From the NCBI GenBank assembly GCA_027886175.1, contig JAJNNQ010000137.1, positions 10,358,001 to 10,422,000 of the forward strand: a stretch of DNA of 64,000 nt. The letters are read 5' to 3'. Shown here in pieces: positions 13,506-25,438 of the stretch (position 1 is the first letter of the stretch; every line of letters starts with the position of its first letter). The notes beneath the pieces are model-generated. The model ran no database searches, was not told the origin of the DNA, and saw only the letters and a program-made list of their open reading frames with translations. Source of the DNA: Phylloscopus collybita (lineage: Eukaryota; Chordata; Aves; Passeriformes; Phylloscopidae). Position numbers and translations under genes: made by a program.

Positions 13506-14916
13506 GGCAGGATGGGAAAGCTCAAAGCAGTCTTGGGGCTTGACTATGTCCAGCTGGTACAAATGAAAGAATACAGACACTAAGTAAAAGGAGCTAAATT
13601 AACAGTATTGGAAATTAAATTCCCTCTGTAGCCACAGAAACATTTTATCCAGTTCTCAACTCTTTTCCAACAATTTGAGCTCTAACCTGATGGGCTGTAT
13701 ATTTTGGGGAAAAGGCTAACTCTTCAACCTTCATGCTGGGGCTGTCCAGTAGCTGTTTTCTACTGATTTTGGCCAGGGACTGTTGAACTGATATAGCCAG
13801 GGAGCAGCTGGTTGATGGTACAAGCAGCACCTGTGACCCAGAGTTGAAAATCTTCATGGTTCTTCCCTAGACCAGTTTCCTCAATTATAAGCTTCTGATG
13901 GCAGACAGATTTTTTTGAACTGAAATTACATTCTGGCCGATTGTTTGGATCCCTCATTAGATCTGATAGCCATGTGTAAAATATGAGCCTGAGCTGCCTG
14001 AGTGGGATCTGTTAGTTTACCCGCTAACTGCTGTAACCTGGAGGCAATAATATTAGTTTAGCAGGTAAAAACAACTTACTCAGCATTCCTCACAGGCTGG
14101 AGAGGAGGAAAAGGCAGCTGACCCCAAATGCTTCAAAAATACCCCTCCTAGCAGTGATGTGCTAAAGTAAACACTGAGGGGAAAATGCTGTGAAACGTTT
14201 TCGTCAAGGACCAGAGTAATAACAGAGTAGCTCAAGTTGGGGCTAATTAAATTGTTTTAGCTACCAAAGGGATGGGATTTTCCAGCTGTGTGCAAGCAGC
14301 AATAACAAACTTTCCTTAGGGTGCAGATTCTTTCCTGCTTCTTTAGCTTCGCACAGCTCAAATGTTATTCTTACTCATGACAGTCTCATCAGATGTTTGG
14401 CTTCAGAAATGCTTGCCTGGCTGCATTAGCTATGGAAGAAAGCAAGGAGGGTGAAATAAAAATCCAGTGTCCTTGAGAGCAGTGGGGTTTGGGGGATGAG
14501 GTGGGGAGGAGGAAGAATGTTCCTGGTAGCAGTTTTTCTGTGGGCTACTGTGCATTCTTAGGAATTTCTTCAGCTATATTCAGCCTGAATTTGAGATCCA
14601 GATTTTCTGCCTTCCTGTATAGTTAATTCTTATTTGTCTGTGCAATTTTTTGAATTTTAGTATTTTCAAGATTGGCTCAAAAAAAACCCCAAAAAAACCA
14701 GGCTCCTTTTTCAGATACCTGGTATATGGCTTTAATACAGGATGGAAATACTGCTACAGTGTTGCTGCTCTCCAGATATCACTCCCTACAAGTAAAGAGA
14801 AAAGTGAAGATTGTTTATTAACAGCTCATTATATATTCTAAGAATGGCAAGAAATTATCAAAGAGCAATACATAGGATAAAAGATGGAGGACTTTTGATT
14901 GTAGATGAGTTTAGAT
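13506..14916. other. Unique non-coding DNA with a possible regulatory segment
   Basis: No gene is recognised. The stretch 13990-14420 is compositionally balanced, lacks simple repeats and carries homeodomain-type TAATTA-like motifs (GGCTAATTAAATTG near 14240). It resembles avian conserved non-coding elements by texture only. Confidence 0.3.
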
Positions 14917-14956
14917 ACATATATATATATATATGTGTGTGTATATATATATATAC
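14917..14956. repeat. (TA)n-(GT)n-(TA)n microsatellite
   Basis: An alternating AT tract, then GTGTGTGT, then a second AT tract, about 40 bp in all. The arrangement is nearly self-complementary and likely variable in length. Confidence 0.95.
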
Positions 14957-16564
14957 AAAATCATGCTGATAAATGTACGATTTAGTTTCTGATTTCAGTC
15001 ATTAAGCAATTATACTTGATGAATAAGGAGAGAACAGAGGGTCAGCTGTACTTTCTAAATTATACAGACAGTGACAGGGCTTCATTCATCATGGTAACTA
15101 GGATCATCACTGTCCGTGCTTTAGTTAAATAATATGCCCAGGACAGGGAGCTGTAGCTCTACTCACTTGCCAACCCAGTCAGAGGGAGGGCAATGGAACT
15201 CTGAAACCTGAGTGACTGATGTTGCAATGAATATGTGCTTGTCCTTGATAGCAACCTTGGACTTTATATATACTTTATATAGATTTTAAATGAGGTTTGT
15301 TGAAGATATCAAGAGGGACAGGTGTAAGTATCAAAACACCATGGTACTTACTACAGAGAATTAATTCCAATTTATTTAATCTTGTGACATTTATATGCTT
15401 ATAATGTGTCATGAAAATCTGAATTTTCAGAGAAGATATACAAATAAATTTATCTTCATCTGAAAAAAAAAGTAGAGTCAAAATAACAAAAATGCTTAGG
15501 AAACATAGAATTCACTTTAACTCATAAAAGATACTAAAGCCTTCATAAGAACTGCAAACACAGCAAAACTGATAAAAGGATGCAGGTTTCTGCAGTACTT
15601 AACACTTAAGAAGCTAGTATGGAGCTGTTGGGACACTGAAAGTGCTTCAGGTGCTTTTGATGAAGAACTCCAAAAGCTGAACCATTTTCCCCCTGTCCTG
15701 CAAAAATTTCATAATTTCTGTTATTCCTCAAGTCAGCTCAGTGTATGTGGTGGTTTGAGTGTTTACTCTGCTGTGAGACAGCATTAGGAGAAAAAAGGTA
15801 AAACAGGTGTAAAATTAACACACACTAAAAGAAGAAAATGAAAATCAAGATGAAACTTTCAGAACACTCTCCCTCTCCTCTACAAGTGTTCACTTTTCCA
15901 CAAACAACATAAAGAAAAATTTATGTGATTTTTAGTTAGTTTCACCCTTAAAAAAATAAATCTTCCATTAATTCTTTAAGGGGAGGAGTTTCTCTCAGTG
16001 GAATTTTTTTCCACTGACAACTTAGAACAGTTCTTTTGTGGGTTTTAACTGTCACAAAAAACAGTTGCCTGGGGAAACCTTGCTTCTGTGAAGTTCCCTC
16101 CCATTAGCAGTTTCCCAAGCTGCTTATGGGTCATGGGACTCATGCATGCTGGGGTGTCACTTTATAAAGATAACAACTCTAAAGGTAAAGGATTCTTGAT
16201 CTTAGGGAGGAGAGATGTCTTCTTACTTTTTTACTGGCACAGAGGGCTTCTCATCTTTTTCTGTTCAAGCATCTCATGGGATCACACGAATCACAACTAC
16301 TAATCAATATCACTTAGTCTATCACAGATACCTTTGCTTAAATTTACAAAATCTGAGCAATCATCTCGCTAAATGCATATTTTCCTATGATCTAAAGGTA
16401 TAATTTACATAGAGAGTTTATTACTATGGCTCAATAAGAGAAGTCCAGCCTAAAATGACAAACTCCTCAATTCTTTCTCCTAATAATCTTTTCATTCTCT
16501 CTTTACTGACTGTCGGTGCTGTGTTTTCTTTATAGTTTAATCACTTTGTCCTTTCCCTCTCTCT
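14957..16564. other. Unique AT-rich non-coding DNA
   Basis: No gene, RNA or known repeat is recognised. Open frames of 60-71 codons have no visible family features. Confidence 0.6.
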
Positions 16565-16609
16565 CAGGGAAGGGTTAGAGCTCATTTTGTGACAGGAAAG
16601 GGTTAAAAC
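16565..16609. repeat. Imperfect 18-bp direct repeat, spaced 27 bp
   Basis: CAGGGAAGGGTTAGAGCT and CAGGAAAGGGTTAAAACT lie 27 bases apart at the left edge of the GC-rich patch. This may mark a local duplication or an insertion junction. Confidence 0.6.
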
Positions 16610-17068
16610 TTGCTCAGTCCTGCGGTGGTTATGTGACATCTAGGATTTCATAGCCATGACAATGGGGAAGGCTCAGAAATGGTGGCCAGGACCTCAGTAG
16701 TTCGGCAGGCTGATGGATGCCTCCCCCTCCACTCTTCAGTCTCATCTGGGGTGGCCCAGCTCAGAGCTGCTGCCTAGGACCTGGGGGGAGAAGGAAACAT
16801 CTCCCCCCAGCCCCAGCTGGCGGCACAGACAGCTGTCAGGGTGAGTTTAATACTCGCTAGATGTTGGTAGCTGGGGCTTTTGCTCCCCTCCCCTGCTGCC
16901 AGCTGCCACTGGCCCGGCCAGGCCTGGCCCTGCAGGCCCGGTGGGGCAGCGAGGCCTGGCCCAGCCCACCCGGCTGCCTCAGGGCCACTGTTACCTGCTC
17001 CACTGGCCAAAAGGAAAAAGGGCCGGCTCAGACACAGTCTCAGCTTTATATGGGTAGTCCCCTGACAC
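16588..17068. other. GC-rich patch, possibly the remains of an older LTR
   Basis: This is the most GC-rich stretch of the window. It begins TGTGACAGGAAAGGGTT, and the sequence on the far side of the inner LTR ends AACCCATGACA at 17530. Together these could be the ends of an older LTR-like element interrupted by the element at 17069-17480. On the minus strand ATATAAAGC near 17046 could serve as a TATA box. No target-site duplication was found around the outer ends (CATTT against GTGTG), so the nested reading is a hypothesis. It could also be an unrelated CpG-poor GC-rich patch. Confidence 0.3.
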
Positions 17069-17480
17069 TGTTGTACACCACAACAACAACGACTTCAGAA
17101 GGCTGAAAGTTACTGTGTTTATTTCCGGGAATCTCTTCCTTCTTATACTATTCTACACAGAACAATTCAATTGGTGAAACCAAGACAAACCTCTTCAATC
17201 ACATTGGTCAAACCAGAGGGACATCAAGAAGTCCCTCCTGGGGACTCTGCCTTCCCTCCTGGGAATGTAAACAAAGTTATAGTTACAAAAACATGTCTCT
17301 TGTTTACAGAAAATTGTCTGGAAAAAGAGTTTCAGAAAACCAGAGTATCTCAGGCATGAACCAGGGCTAAAGTCCAAAAGTCATATTCTCCTTCCTCAGT
17401 GGTCAAACAATATGTCAGCATCTAAGACTTGGCTTCTGATAGGTCCCTGTCTTTTCTAAAACAATTCCAAGGGCCCGACA
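17069..17480 (-). mobile_element. Endogenous-retrovirus LTR (minus strand)
   Basis: On the minus strand it begins TGTCGGGCCC and ends GGTGTACAACA, 412 bp. It carries two CCAAT boxes (17203-17207 and 17170-17174), a TATA-like TAGTATAAGA near 17140 and AATAAA (17118-17123), in the order seen in avian LTRs. It shares CACATTGGTCAAAC (17200-17213) with the LTR at 6461-6742 at the same place relative to the polyadenylation signal, so the two are probably related. No clean target-site duplication is visible, and no gag, pol or env remnant adjoins it. It may be a solo LTR nested in an older element (see 16588-17068). Confidence 0.7.
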
Positions 17481-17530
17481 GGGAGCTGTTTCCACTTTAA
17501 CTAAAAACTAAGCTGTATTAACCCATGACA

Positions 17531-19843
17531 GTGTGCAGCAGAGATGTCTGCAGGACCTGGGGGATGTTTTGGGCTGCAAATCCCCATCACCCTTGGCTGG
17601 ATCATGACTGGAGTGTTGGGAATGACCTGGTTAAGGTCTGGAAGATGCTGCCAGCAGCTCCTCCACTTGCTGCTATTGTTTTCTGACCAGCTGTTCCTTT
17701 CCAGCTGACTGGTGAGTGCTGAGGGGAACCAGGGCACAGGTCCCAGTGAGCCTGAATGGCCTTGCAGGAGGATGTGTGTGCTTTCTGCTGCAGGAGAAAC
17801 GAGCAGTGTGCTGAGAAAATTAATTACATCCTTGAATGCTACAGCTCCAAATTAGATGATTTCTTTTAATTCTCTTTTTCCAGGAAACCCACTTAAGCAT
17901 CACATAGATGGAAAATTCTTATAAGATGAATATGCACACCTCTCCCCCTTTCCCAGTCAGACCCAGAGAGATAATTTGGGGTTAGAATGGGATAATAGGT
18001 TTAAGACATTTCATGCAGGACATCCATGACTCATTAGCTCATTGTTCTTCACTGATGTACAAAATCTTTCCCTTCATACAAGATATTTCTTAGCTGTCTA
18101 TTATGTTGACATCTAGGCACTGACTCTTCAGTGTTCATGCCTTATGTAACAGACAGCTTGGAACAGTCATACAGATAAGTAAGGAATGACTCTACAATGC
18201 TGCTCATACCTTGCACTATGCATGAACTATTGTCTTCATTGTAAGTAGATAAAAGACAGCAAAGGTATAACCTCCAGTGAAATCAGCCCTGCTCTGGATA
18301 GCATCCCAGCAGTACTTTGGCACTGAAAAAACAAATGTGCTTTTGCTCTCACAGAAACAACATCATAGCCAACAAAACTCCAGATGTTCTGCCTCTATGC
18401 TATTCTGGGTTTCTAAGAAATGCATAGTTCACCTGTAAAATGTATTGGGTTAATTTTCTGGTTTATGCCACATTAGCAAAACCTCATGTGAAAAGAGATG
18501 TTGGTATGAGTCATGGTACTTAAAGAATGTATGAGAGCACATGAGAAAGCTCACATGAGAGCAAAAGCAGTTACCAGAGAAAACACTGAAGTACTTTTAG
18601 AGAGGTCTTTTAGAAGAGAAAGTGGAGAAATGAGAAAATAGTACACTTCAGTTTCACATAGGCATACTGCATACTGAAAGGTACTGAAAGGATCAAGTCC
18701 TTTGCCTGTAAAGACAAATGCATGGAAAGAAGTGTTCCTTGGAGGCTAATAAACAAACCCAAGACTTTTGGTTTAGGAAGTCCCAGGCCGTACTAAGGTG
18801 AAGAAATATATTGCAGAACTACCTCTGTGCTCAACCTGTTCTTTTACACAACCCCAAATATTTCCTCTTTCTAGATGAACATTCCATCTGACCCTGAGGG
18901 GTTCCTGTTTTCATTTATTGCCCTTCTCTCAAATAATACTTAGTGATAACAAGTGGACTTAACAAACACACTGCTTCATCTGTCACTGAAGCAGTCAAGG
19001 AATCAGGCCACAGCCGTGAGTGGTTTGCGTTCAAGTGATCTATTTTTCTTCTGTTCTAAGACTGTACTTTTTTTCCTCTTGTGGCTTGCCTGGCCTTCTC
19101 CTACATCTATCACATCTTATTAGATCTCAGAGATCTTCAGAGCTGTTTGCTGATACACCCAAGAATTTTCCAATACATACACCAGGATGCCCAAGATTTC
19201 TGGTGCAGGCCTGTATTCTGGAATGGAGAATTTCTTTTCTCAGTAGTCTGGACACTGCAAAAGTACATTTTGATGCATTCTTGGATATTTGTCCCATGTC
19301 AGTCTTTCTTGCACACTTCAGTAGAATTGAGATTTCTTTCTGTTTATCAGACAGATGGAAGAAAAATGTTATGAATAGTTGTAAATGTTTGTTGCATGTG
19401 TTTCATACAATTATCTCCAGACCTTTTCTTAAAAAGGACATGAAAATTTATAGTCCAATGGTCTCAGTGTTCTCCCATCTTTTATATTTCTGGGAGGGTT
19501 TCAATTTTGTATTCTTATTCACTTGTTTTTCATTTAATGCTACAGTTCCTGCCTGGATAAGTTGTCAGTAATTGCAGTCCATTTCTTGCAGCATATGTGT
19601 AAAATAATAGTGCTGTTCCCTCAGACCATGGGCTGAAAGCACTCTGGAGCTGACTGCTTTTAAGAAATGCCCTCCAGTGATTTATGGCCATGTTCTACTT
19701 GAATTGCTTCCTGCTCCTGAAAGAGCTGGGGGAACTTTTCAAGTGCAAACATCACTGCAAGATATTTCTTTCAAGTTTTTGTCTATTCCATTCATGTCTA
19801 TTTTCCATTCCATTCATGAAGAAGTTGTTAAGGCTGTCTCTTT
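17531..19843. other. Unique non-coding DNA
   Basis: No recognisable gene. From about 19000 the plus strand is T-rich, which opens a frame of 183 codons (19020-19571). Its translation is hydrophobic and Cys/Phe-rich without domain structure, as expected from T-rich DNA. Confidence 0.55.
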
Positions 19844-19868
19844 CATGGTGCTTCATGGAAGCACCATG
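19844..19868. other. Perfect hairpin: 11-bp stem, 3-base loop
   Basis: CATGGTGCTTC and GAAGCACCATG are perfectly complementary around the loop ATG. A third partial copy, GGTGCTTCA, follows at 19872. The stem is too short for a typical microRNA precursor. Confidence 0.9.
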
Positions 19869-22800
19869 GAAGGTGCTTCAATTCTTGCCCCATCACTCTT
19901 GTCTTTACCTTTTCATTACATCATAAGTGTCTTAGAATAGGTCACTAGTTCTCTGACATATGGGACAAATGTATCAAGAGGAGGAAACCATGATTGTTTA
20001 CTTCTCTGGACAATCAGTACCTCAAATTTTGCAAATAACTGATTTATGGGAGATATTTTGAGGTTTGGAGATTGGTTACAGTGTTTCTGAATTGATTTAT
20101 TATCTTCACTTAGGATTTGTAATGATTTCTCCTTTCCAGGGTCTGTATTCCAATATTTCCACATATAATCAGCATTTCATATTTATCCAGATTTAGATAC
20201 GCTGACTACCTGTTTGAAGAGTCTGTGGTCCCAGTCTGATGCTGCTGTCTCCCAACTGGGCTCTGGGTTATTTGTAGGCTTTTCTACTGCTCCATTCAAG
20301 GCCTGACTTGCAGACTGTTCATCCCTTCTCCCAGCAGCCAAACACTGATATAAATAACTTGCCATTCAAACTGTTGTCAGTATTGTTTTACAAAAGAAAC
20401 ACTTGGAAATATTTTTGCCTTTCTCAAATTACCAATAGTGCTTACATTTTATTTTTCATTTTATTTTCCTCTTGTCTATGTATTTCTGTGTTTGTTTTTA
20501 TAGCAATTTAATACATCTTTCTTATAGTTTCCATATTTGTTTATATTATTTGCTCTTCTAACTCTGTGCCTGACTCATATATTCTATATTTGGTTCTGAG
20601 CTTATTTACAAGCTCTGCGTGTTACTCTTAGTTGATTTATTATGGGCTGTCAGAGTATTCCCATTTGAGCTCCTTCATACTTCATGGCCATGATTAATCT
20701 ATCACAACATTGGTTCAAATTTTAAGTCGTAATGCACAGGTTGACAATGTACTGATTTTGTACTTTTCCTATGGAGATCTGAGTACAGTCTTTAAATAAG
20801 AATCATTTGGACTGAAAATACTTTCGGACCATTGCTAGGATTTTACATGGATACTCCTGGTCTGTTATCAAGATGGTCAAGGCTTGTCTGGCTTAAGAGA
20901 GCCTTTGTCATCACTATGAAGAACATAGTTCTTGCTTTGTTCAATTTCTGTCTTTATTGTAATGTCACCATTTGCATTTTGTGGTGTGAAAATTTCCATT
21001 TGCAAACGACTTCCCTGTCACAGCTGGACATATTGAGGAGGGGTTTTACTACATCAAGATCATTAGGTTTTGACTAATACTTGTGTGTTTCTTTTACCTT
21101 TACACCTTTACTTGTGGATAAATGCTAGAAGGAAGAGTTGGTTTGTCCTGTTAGTGCTTTCACTTACCTGCAGGAGCCATGTTTAGATACTAATTTTATT
21201 GTTAAAAATAAAGGCAACATTCAGGTGCTACTCCTGCTTTCATATACAGTATTCTTTTAAATTCAGCATTTACTGGTAGTAAATGTTTTAAATTCCCAAT
21301 ATTATTTTATTTATTAAATAATATGATACAATATGATGATTTTTGTAATGGAGGTGTCTTTTATAATTTGGTTTAGCTAGTTTCAGTTTTAATTGCTGAA
21401 GTTCAGGGATGTGATTTTTCCAAGACTACTTCTCTCCTCTGTGTTCAGTGGCCATATTTTTTTGTCTATTTATTTCACCCTCATTCTTATATTGCTTCCC
21501 TTAAAAATATTGGTAGTCAATTTCAGATTGACTATCATCTTCACTCCCAATGCCTCTCTTCCCCTCTTCTGTGGAGTTGGAGATCCTAGAGATAATGAGA
21601 AATTGTAATTGGAGAGGTCAGGAAAATACTCTGATTTTACTTGTTTGGGATAAAGAGAATGAAACCAGTATCAATTGAAGATTATAGCTTGTCAGATTAA
21701 CTCCACTGATCAAAAAATAAATGTTTGTTTTAATAACTGATTTTCTGTAGCAATGACTTCCACCCAACCCCAAATTTTCATATCATATGTTTCAATGTTA
21801 TTGTTTAACATGGCCTTTGCTGACTCTCAATGTCACTCTAATTTTTCCATCAGTGTTTCTATGAGCACAAGCCATTAGCTTGAAGTCCACAAAATAGCTC
21901 TTCTCTTTTAAAAGTCATTTTAATGGATTTTTCATGCAAGGCTGACAGCCATCATTATTATTTGTCTACCTCAGTCCCTTCTGAAACACATAACTGCCTA
22001 TGGTAAACTATAGTCCACTAATTCCATTAACTTAAGGCTGGAAGCATTGAAAAGAAGAAGTTGGCTTAAAACCTTCTTTTATTAACCAAACTAACTCCTT
22101 GCATACATGACAATTCCAACAAGTTAATTTTTGTTTATTTTAATCAGAGTTTTAAGTTATACAGGCACCTATGATTAATCTGTCACCCTGGACATATAAA
22201 TTATACAAATTTAAAATTTAGAGCACTCAGTTTAAATATAATTTCATCAAACTTCTCTAAAATTGTCCCCATCAAAAGAGCACAGCATATATTTCACAGC
22301 AATTTCTAATATACACATCCATTAATAGGGAGGAATACAAAAATAAATTGAGGGCATGCTGAGCTATAAGACAACCTTTAGATGACAGAGAATTGATTTT
22401 CTATAAAGATGAAGGATTTTATAAAAAAGTAAATAAAATCTTCAGGGAACAATTTGCCAATGAAATATGTGAAATTGGATGTTTCTAAGTCACACATCAG
22501 TTTGATCTTCAGAAACACATTTGCTTGTTGATGTTGTAAGTGATCATTGCTCAGTCTTGCAAACATCAAACGGGGCATGATAATTATAGCAACAACATCA
22601 TTAGGGCTGGACCTCCTGGAAAGCTGGAGCTGAGAAAGTCTGTGTTTCCTCTTGGAGTTCACCTTACACATCCATAAAATTGGTTGAAAACTATTCTCTT
22701 CAACGGGTGCCGATAGAAGGCTGATCTGGGACCCTTGTGCTGCTGAACTGCAGAGGACAGAAGTGGGGCACTGTCACTTCATCACACTCTCCTGGCAGGA

Positions 22801-22902
22801 GGGCAAGACCCAGGTTATTGGCATAAACTGTACCAAGAGTACCCCAAGAGGACTGCTGGGTGAGAATAATTCCTTCCCTGCTCCCTCTTTCTTCTTTATT
22901 AG
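19869..22902. other. Unique AT-rich non-coding DNA
   Basis: No gene or known repeat is recognised. The segment 22380-22680 is free of simple repeats and evenly composed, so it could be conserved non-coding DNA. Very AT-rich intervals (for example 21290-21350) hold nothing identifiable. Confidence 0.55.
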
Positions 22903-23031
22903 GAGTTAACCGTAGCAAGAAGAGGCACATACTTCGACACGGCCATTATGACCAATATGGAACTGTACTACAGGATAGAATAAATTTTGTCAAAGTTCAA
23001 TGTGAACTAAAGGCAGTCTATGAAATTTTTT
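22903..23031 (+). other. Exon-like segment, unidentified
   Basis: A pyrimidine-rich tract ending TTTATTAG (to 22902) precedes the segment and a GTAAGG donor-like site starts at 23032, giving 129 bp, an exact multiple of three. Two frames are open. The first passes through the whole segment (…VNRSKKRHILRHGHYD…). The second starts at the first base and reads 26 codons (…TYFDTAIMTNMELYYRIE) to a TAA at 22981, which would suit a last exon; an AATTAAA signal follows near 23104. I do not recognise either peptide. It may be a coding exon of a large gene, an exon of a long non-coding RNA, or chance. Confidence 0.25.
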
Positions 23032-25089
23032 GTAAGGGATTGTTGAGATGCAGTTACCAGAAAAAGAGTTCTCAACCCAGTTTCTCGAAACAGATGCATT
23101 AAACAATTAAAACTAAATTTAACCTTATTTTGCAATCAGATTCTATGTACTATTTTAAGCAGTATCCTTGCCTTGAAGAATATGAAGCAGGAGATAGATT
23201 GATGTGGACAGACATGGATATTTATTTCTTTAGTAACAAAGTAATTTGCAGCACTCTAGTTGCTGCTAGCAGAGAATATGTAAGTCATAAAGTGCAGTTA
23301 GGTGATAAATTTATTTATAAAGTACCTTAGCCGCTTCCTTCTTCTCTGCTCACTAATCATTCTCCCCTAGGAGTAACTCTAATTTTAATCCACCAAGCAC
23401 ATAGGTAAGTGGTATGCAGGGTAGATAACAATAAATCCTTGTCTCCTGCAAACATAAGATTTTCTACCCAAATCTATTCAAAACTAAAGCACATAATGAA
23501 TGTGGTCTAGTCTAATCTGGCATTTGAAATAAAAACTATTCCCAGCCATGGAGATATTGTTTTGTTGCCCTGAAAGCCTGCGAGTAGGACCTATATCTCT
23601 TCAGAATATGGACTTTTCCAGTTTCTCACTTTGAGTCCCAGAAAGCCTTGATAAAACATCTATTAAAGCTCTGATACCTTAAAGCTTCTTTGGGTTCTTG
23701 TTTGCTGCCTTTCACTTTAAGCTGTTGAGTTCCTGGTGAGGGAGGCATATAGCTTTGTAAGAGAAGAGTTAGAAATTACCTGTTTCAAGCAGCTCTTTCA
23801 GAAACCTCAAAACATTACTAGAATATTTGTTCTGAATTTCTGGTGCACCTCATGATAAATAGCACATGCTACCCTCATACCTTCCCCTAGATGAGTGTGC
23901 TGCATGACAACTGCTTTTGCTCTGTGAACAGGAAGAAAAAAAAAAAGAGAGAAAAAGCCCAAAGAAAACAAAACAAACAAACGAAAACCAAACCAAAACA
24001 GAAATTCTTTCATCTTACAATATTCAAAGAAGTGCCATTACATCCATTCAGAGAGCTTAACTTTCATACCTGTCCCTTTTAAACTGCTGAACTGTTGGAT
24101 CTCAAAGGACATTTTAATTTACAGGATTTGTCATATAATAGAGTTTATGTTTAAAATAAAAGAAAGTGATTAAAATGAAAAAATTAGAAAATAACTCTTA
24201 CAACACTAGGCTATTGTTTTTCAAATTGATTCTGATCTATGTCAGAAGATAGTGCTCTCCCTGCACATCCTATTCTTATATGTTACTCATTGCCTCTGCC
24301 ATATGCCTTATGCCTGCAAGCAAATCCAAGAGCTAAGCAGAGCAGAGGCATCACCTTGTAGTCAATCTCTATTTTGCATCAGCCATCCATAAATGTTGTT
24401 AATTGCTGCTTAGCTGCTTGATCCAGGATTGGAGTTTTGTCAGGATCTTGGAGTGAAAAATTGAACAATGAATCAATTTGTGATAGGTATTGGACAGCAG
24501 TTCTACATTGGCTTCTGGGAAAAAAAAGCAACTCTCCTGCAAAGGGACCCCTCTCATAAATATCTCCAAAACCCAGGAGTTGTTCTGTTTCCCTGAAAAC
24601 ATTTTTTTCCCTACTCCGTTTTTCTCACTGAAATCTGTGTCTCTAATATATAGTTAATAAAAGAAGTAAACATAGCTTAGGCTGTATGTAAAGCAAAGTT
24701 TTACACAACCCAGGCTGAGTGACTTTTGTTTCCATAGCTCTAGCACTAAATCACTATCCACCCATGATCATTTTATGGCATACATGCATATTTAGTTAAG
24801 GGTAATGCCAAGCAGGTGAAAAATCTTCGAAAAAAAGAATGAATTCCAACTTAGTGCCTTACTGATGAGGGAAGTAATGATAGAGTGCTGCCTTTTAATG
24901 TGATAGCTTTGGTGATAATATGATAAAAGGCATTCTCCAATGAAATCAAAGAGATTGTTTTAGTCAGCTGCTTGAGCAGCTTCACAGCTGTCTGCAGTAC
25001 CACCAGAAGCATGGCCGTGAGATTTGTTTCCCTACACATGCGTAATGTGTGTTACCATGATGCCTCCTACAAAAGAGAGAACTGCTGGG
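23032..25089. other. Unique AT-rich non-coding DNA
   Basis: No gene is recognised. An A-rich tract lies at about 23936-23999. The segment 24840-25045 is evenly composed and lacks low-complexity sequence, so it is a possible conserved element. Confidence 0.5.
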
Positions 25090-25438
25090 TGTTGCAAATC
25101 AGTTTCTCACAGGAGGAGGAATTGATTGTAGGATAGATTTCACCTTAAATAGTTTATTGCCATTATATACTCCACCTGAACATAAACAGGCATTAAAGAC
25201 ACCCAGGCAGTCCTTTATTCCAGGAATCTTGACATGAGCCTGGCTAACCAATGCCAAGTTCCTACACCAAGAACTGGCTGAAGATCACGATGATATAGAA
25301 CTTTCCTATGTCCAGGTTTCCCCAGAAGAGGGCTAGGATTGTGTGGTTTTTCTTACATATGGTACCCCTTGCCAAAGCGTCTTCCTCAGGGAGTTGTTGG
25401 CACCAGCTGTGCTAGCAGCTGAATAGGGTCAGGGGCCA
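25090..25438 (-). mobile_element. Possible third LTR (minus strand)
   Basis: The left end, TGTTGCAAATC, resembles the TGTTGCAATAC end of the LTR at 6461. On the minus strand a TATA-like GTATATAATGG (about 25161-25171) is followed at once by AATAAA (25153-25158), again implying a short R region. GCTGGG occurs just before the left end (25084-25089) and at 25440-25445, one base beyond a CA at 25437-25438. That is suggestive of a 6-bp target-site duplication but off by one base. The match of the right end to any known LTR is not established, so this remains a candidate. Confidence 0.4.

Noticed and set aside
14917..14956. CRISPR-like or regulatory inverted repeat
   Set aside because: It is a simple TA/GT microsatellite; there is no spacer-repeat structure anywhere in the window.
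19020..19571. 183-codon open frame on the plus strand
   Set aside because: The translation is rich in Phe, Leu, Cys and Ser because the strand is T-rich. It has no domain, repeat or signal structure and overlaps a second frame of similar quality.
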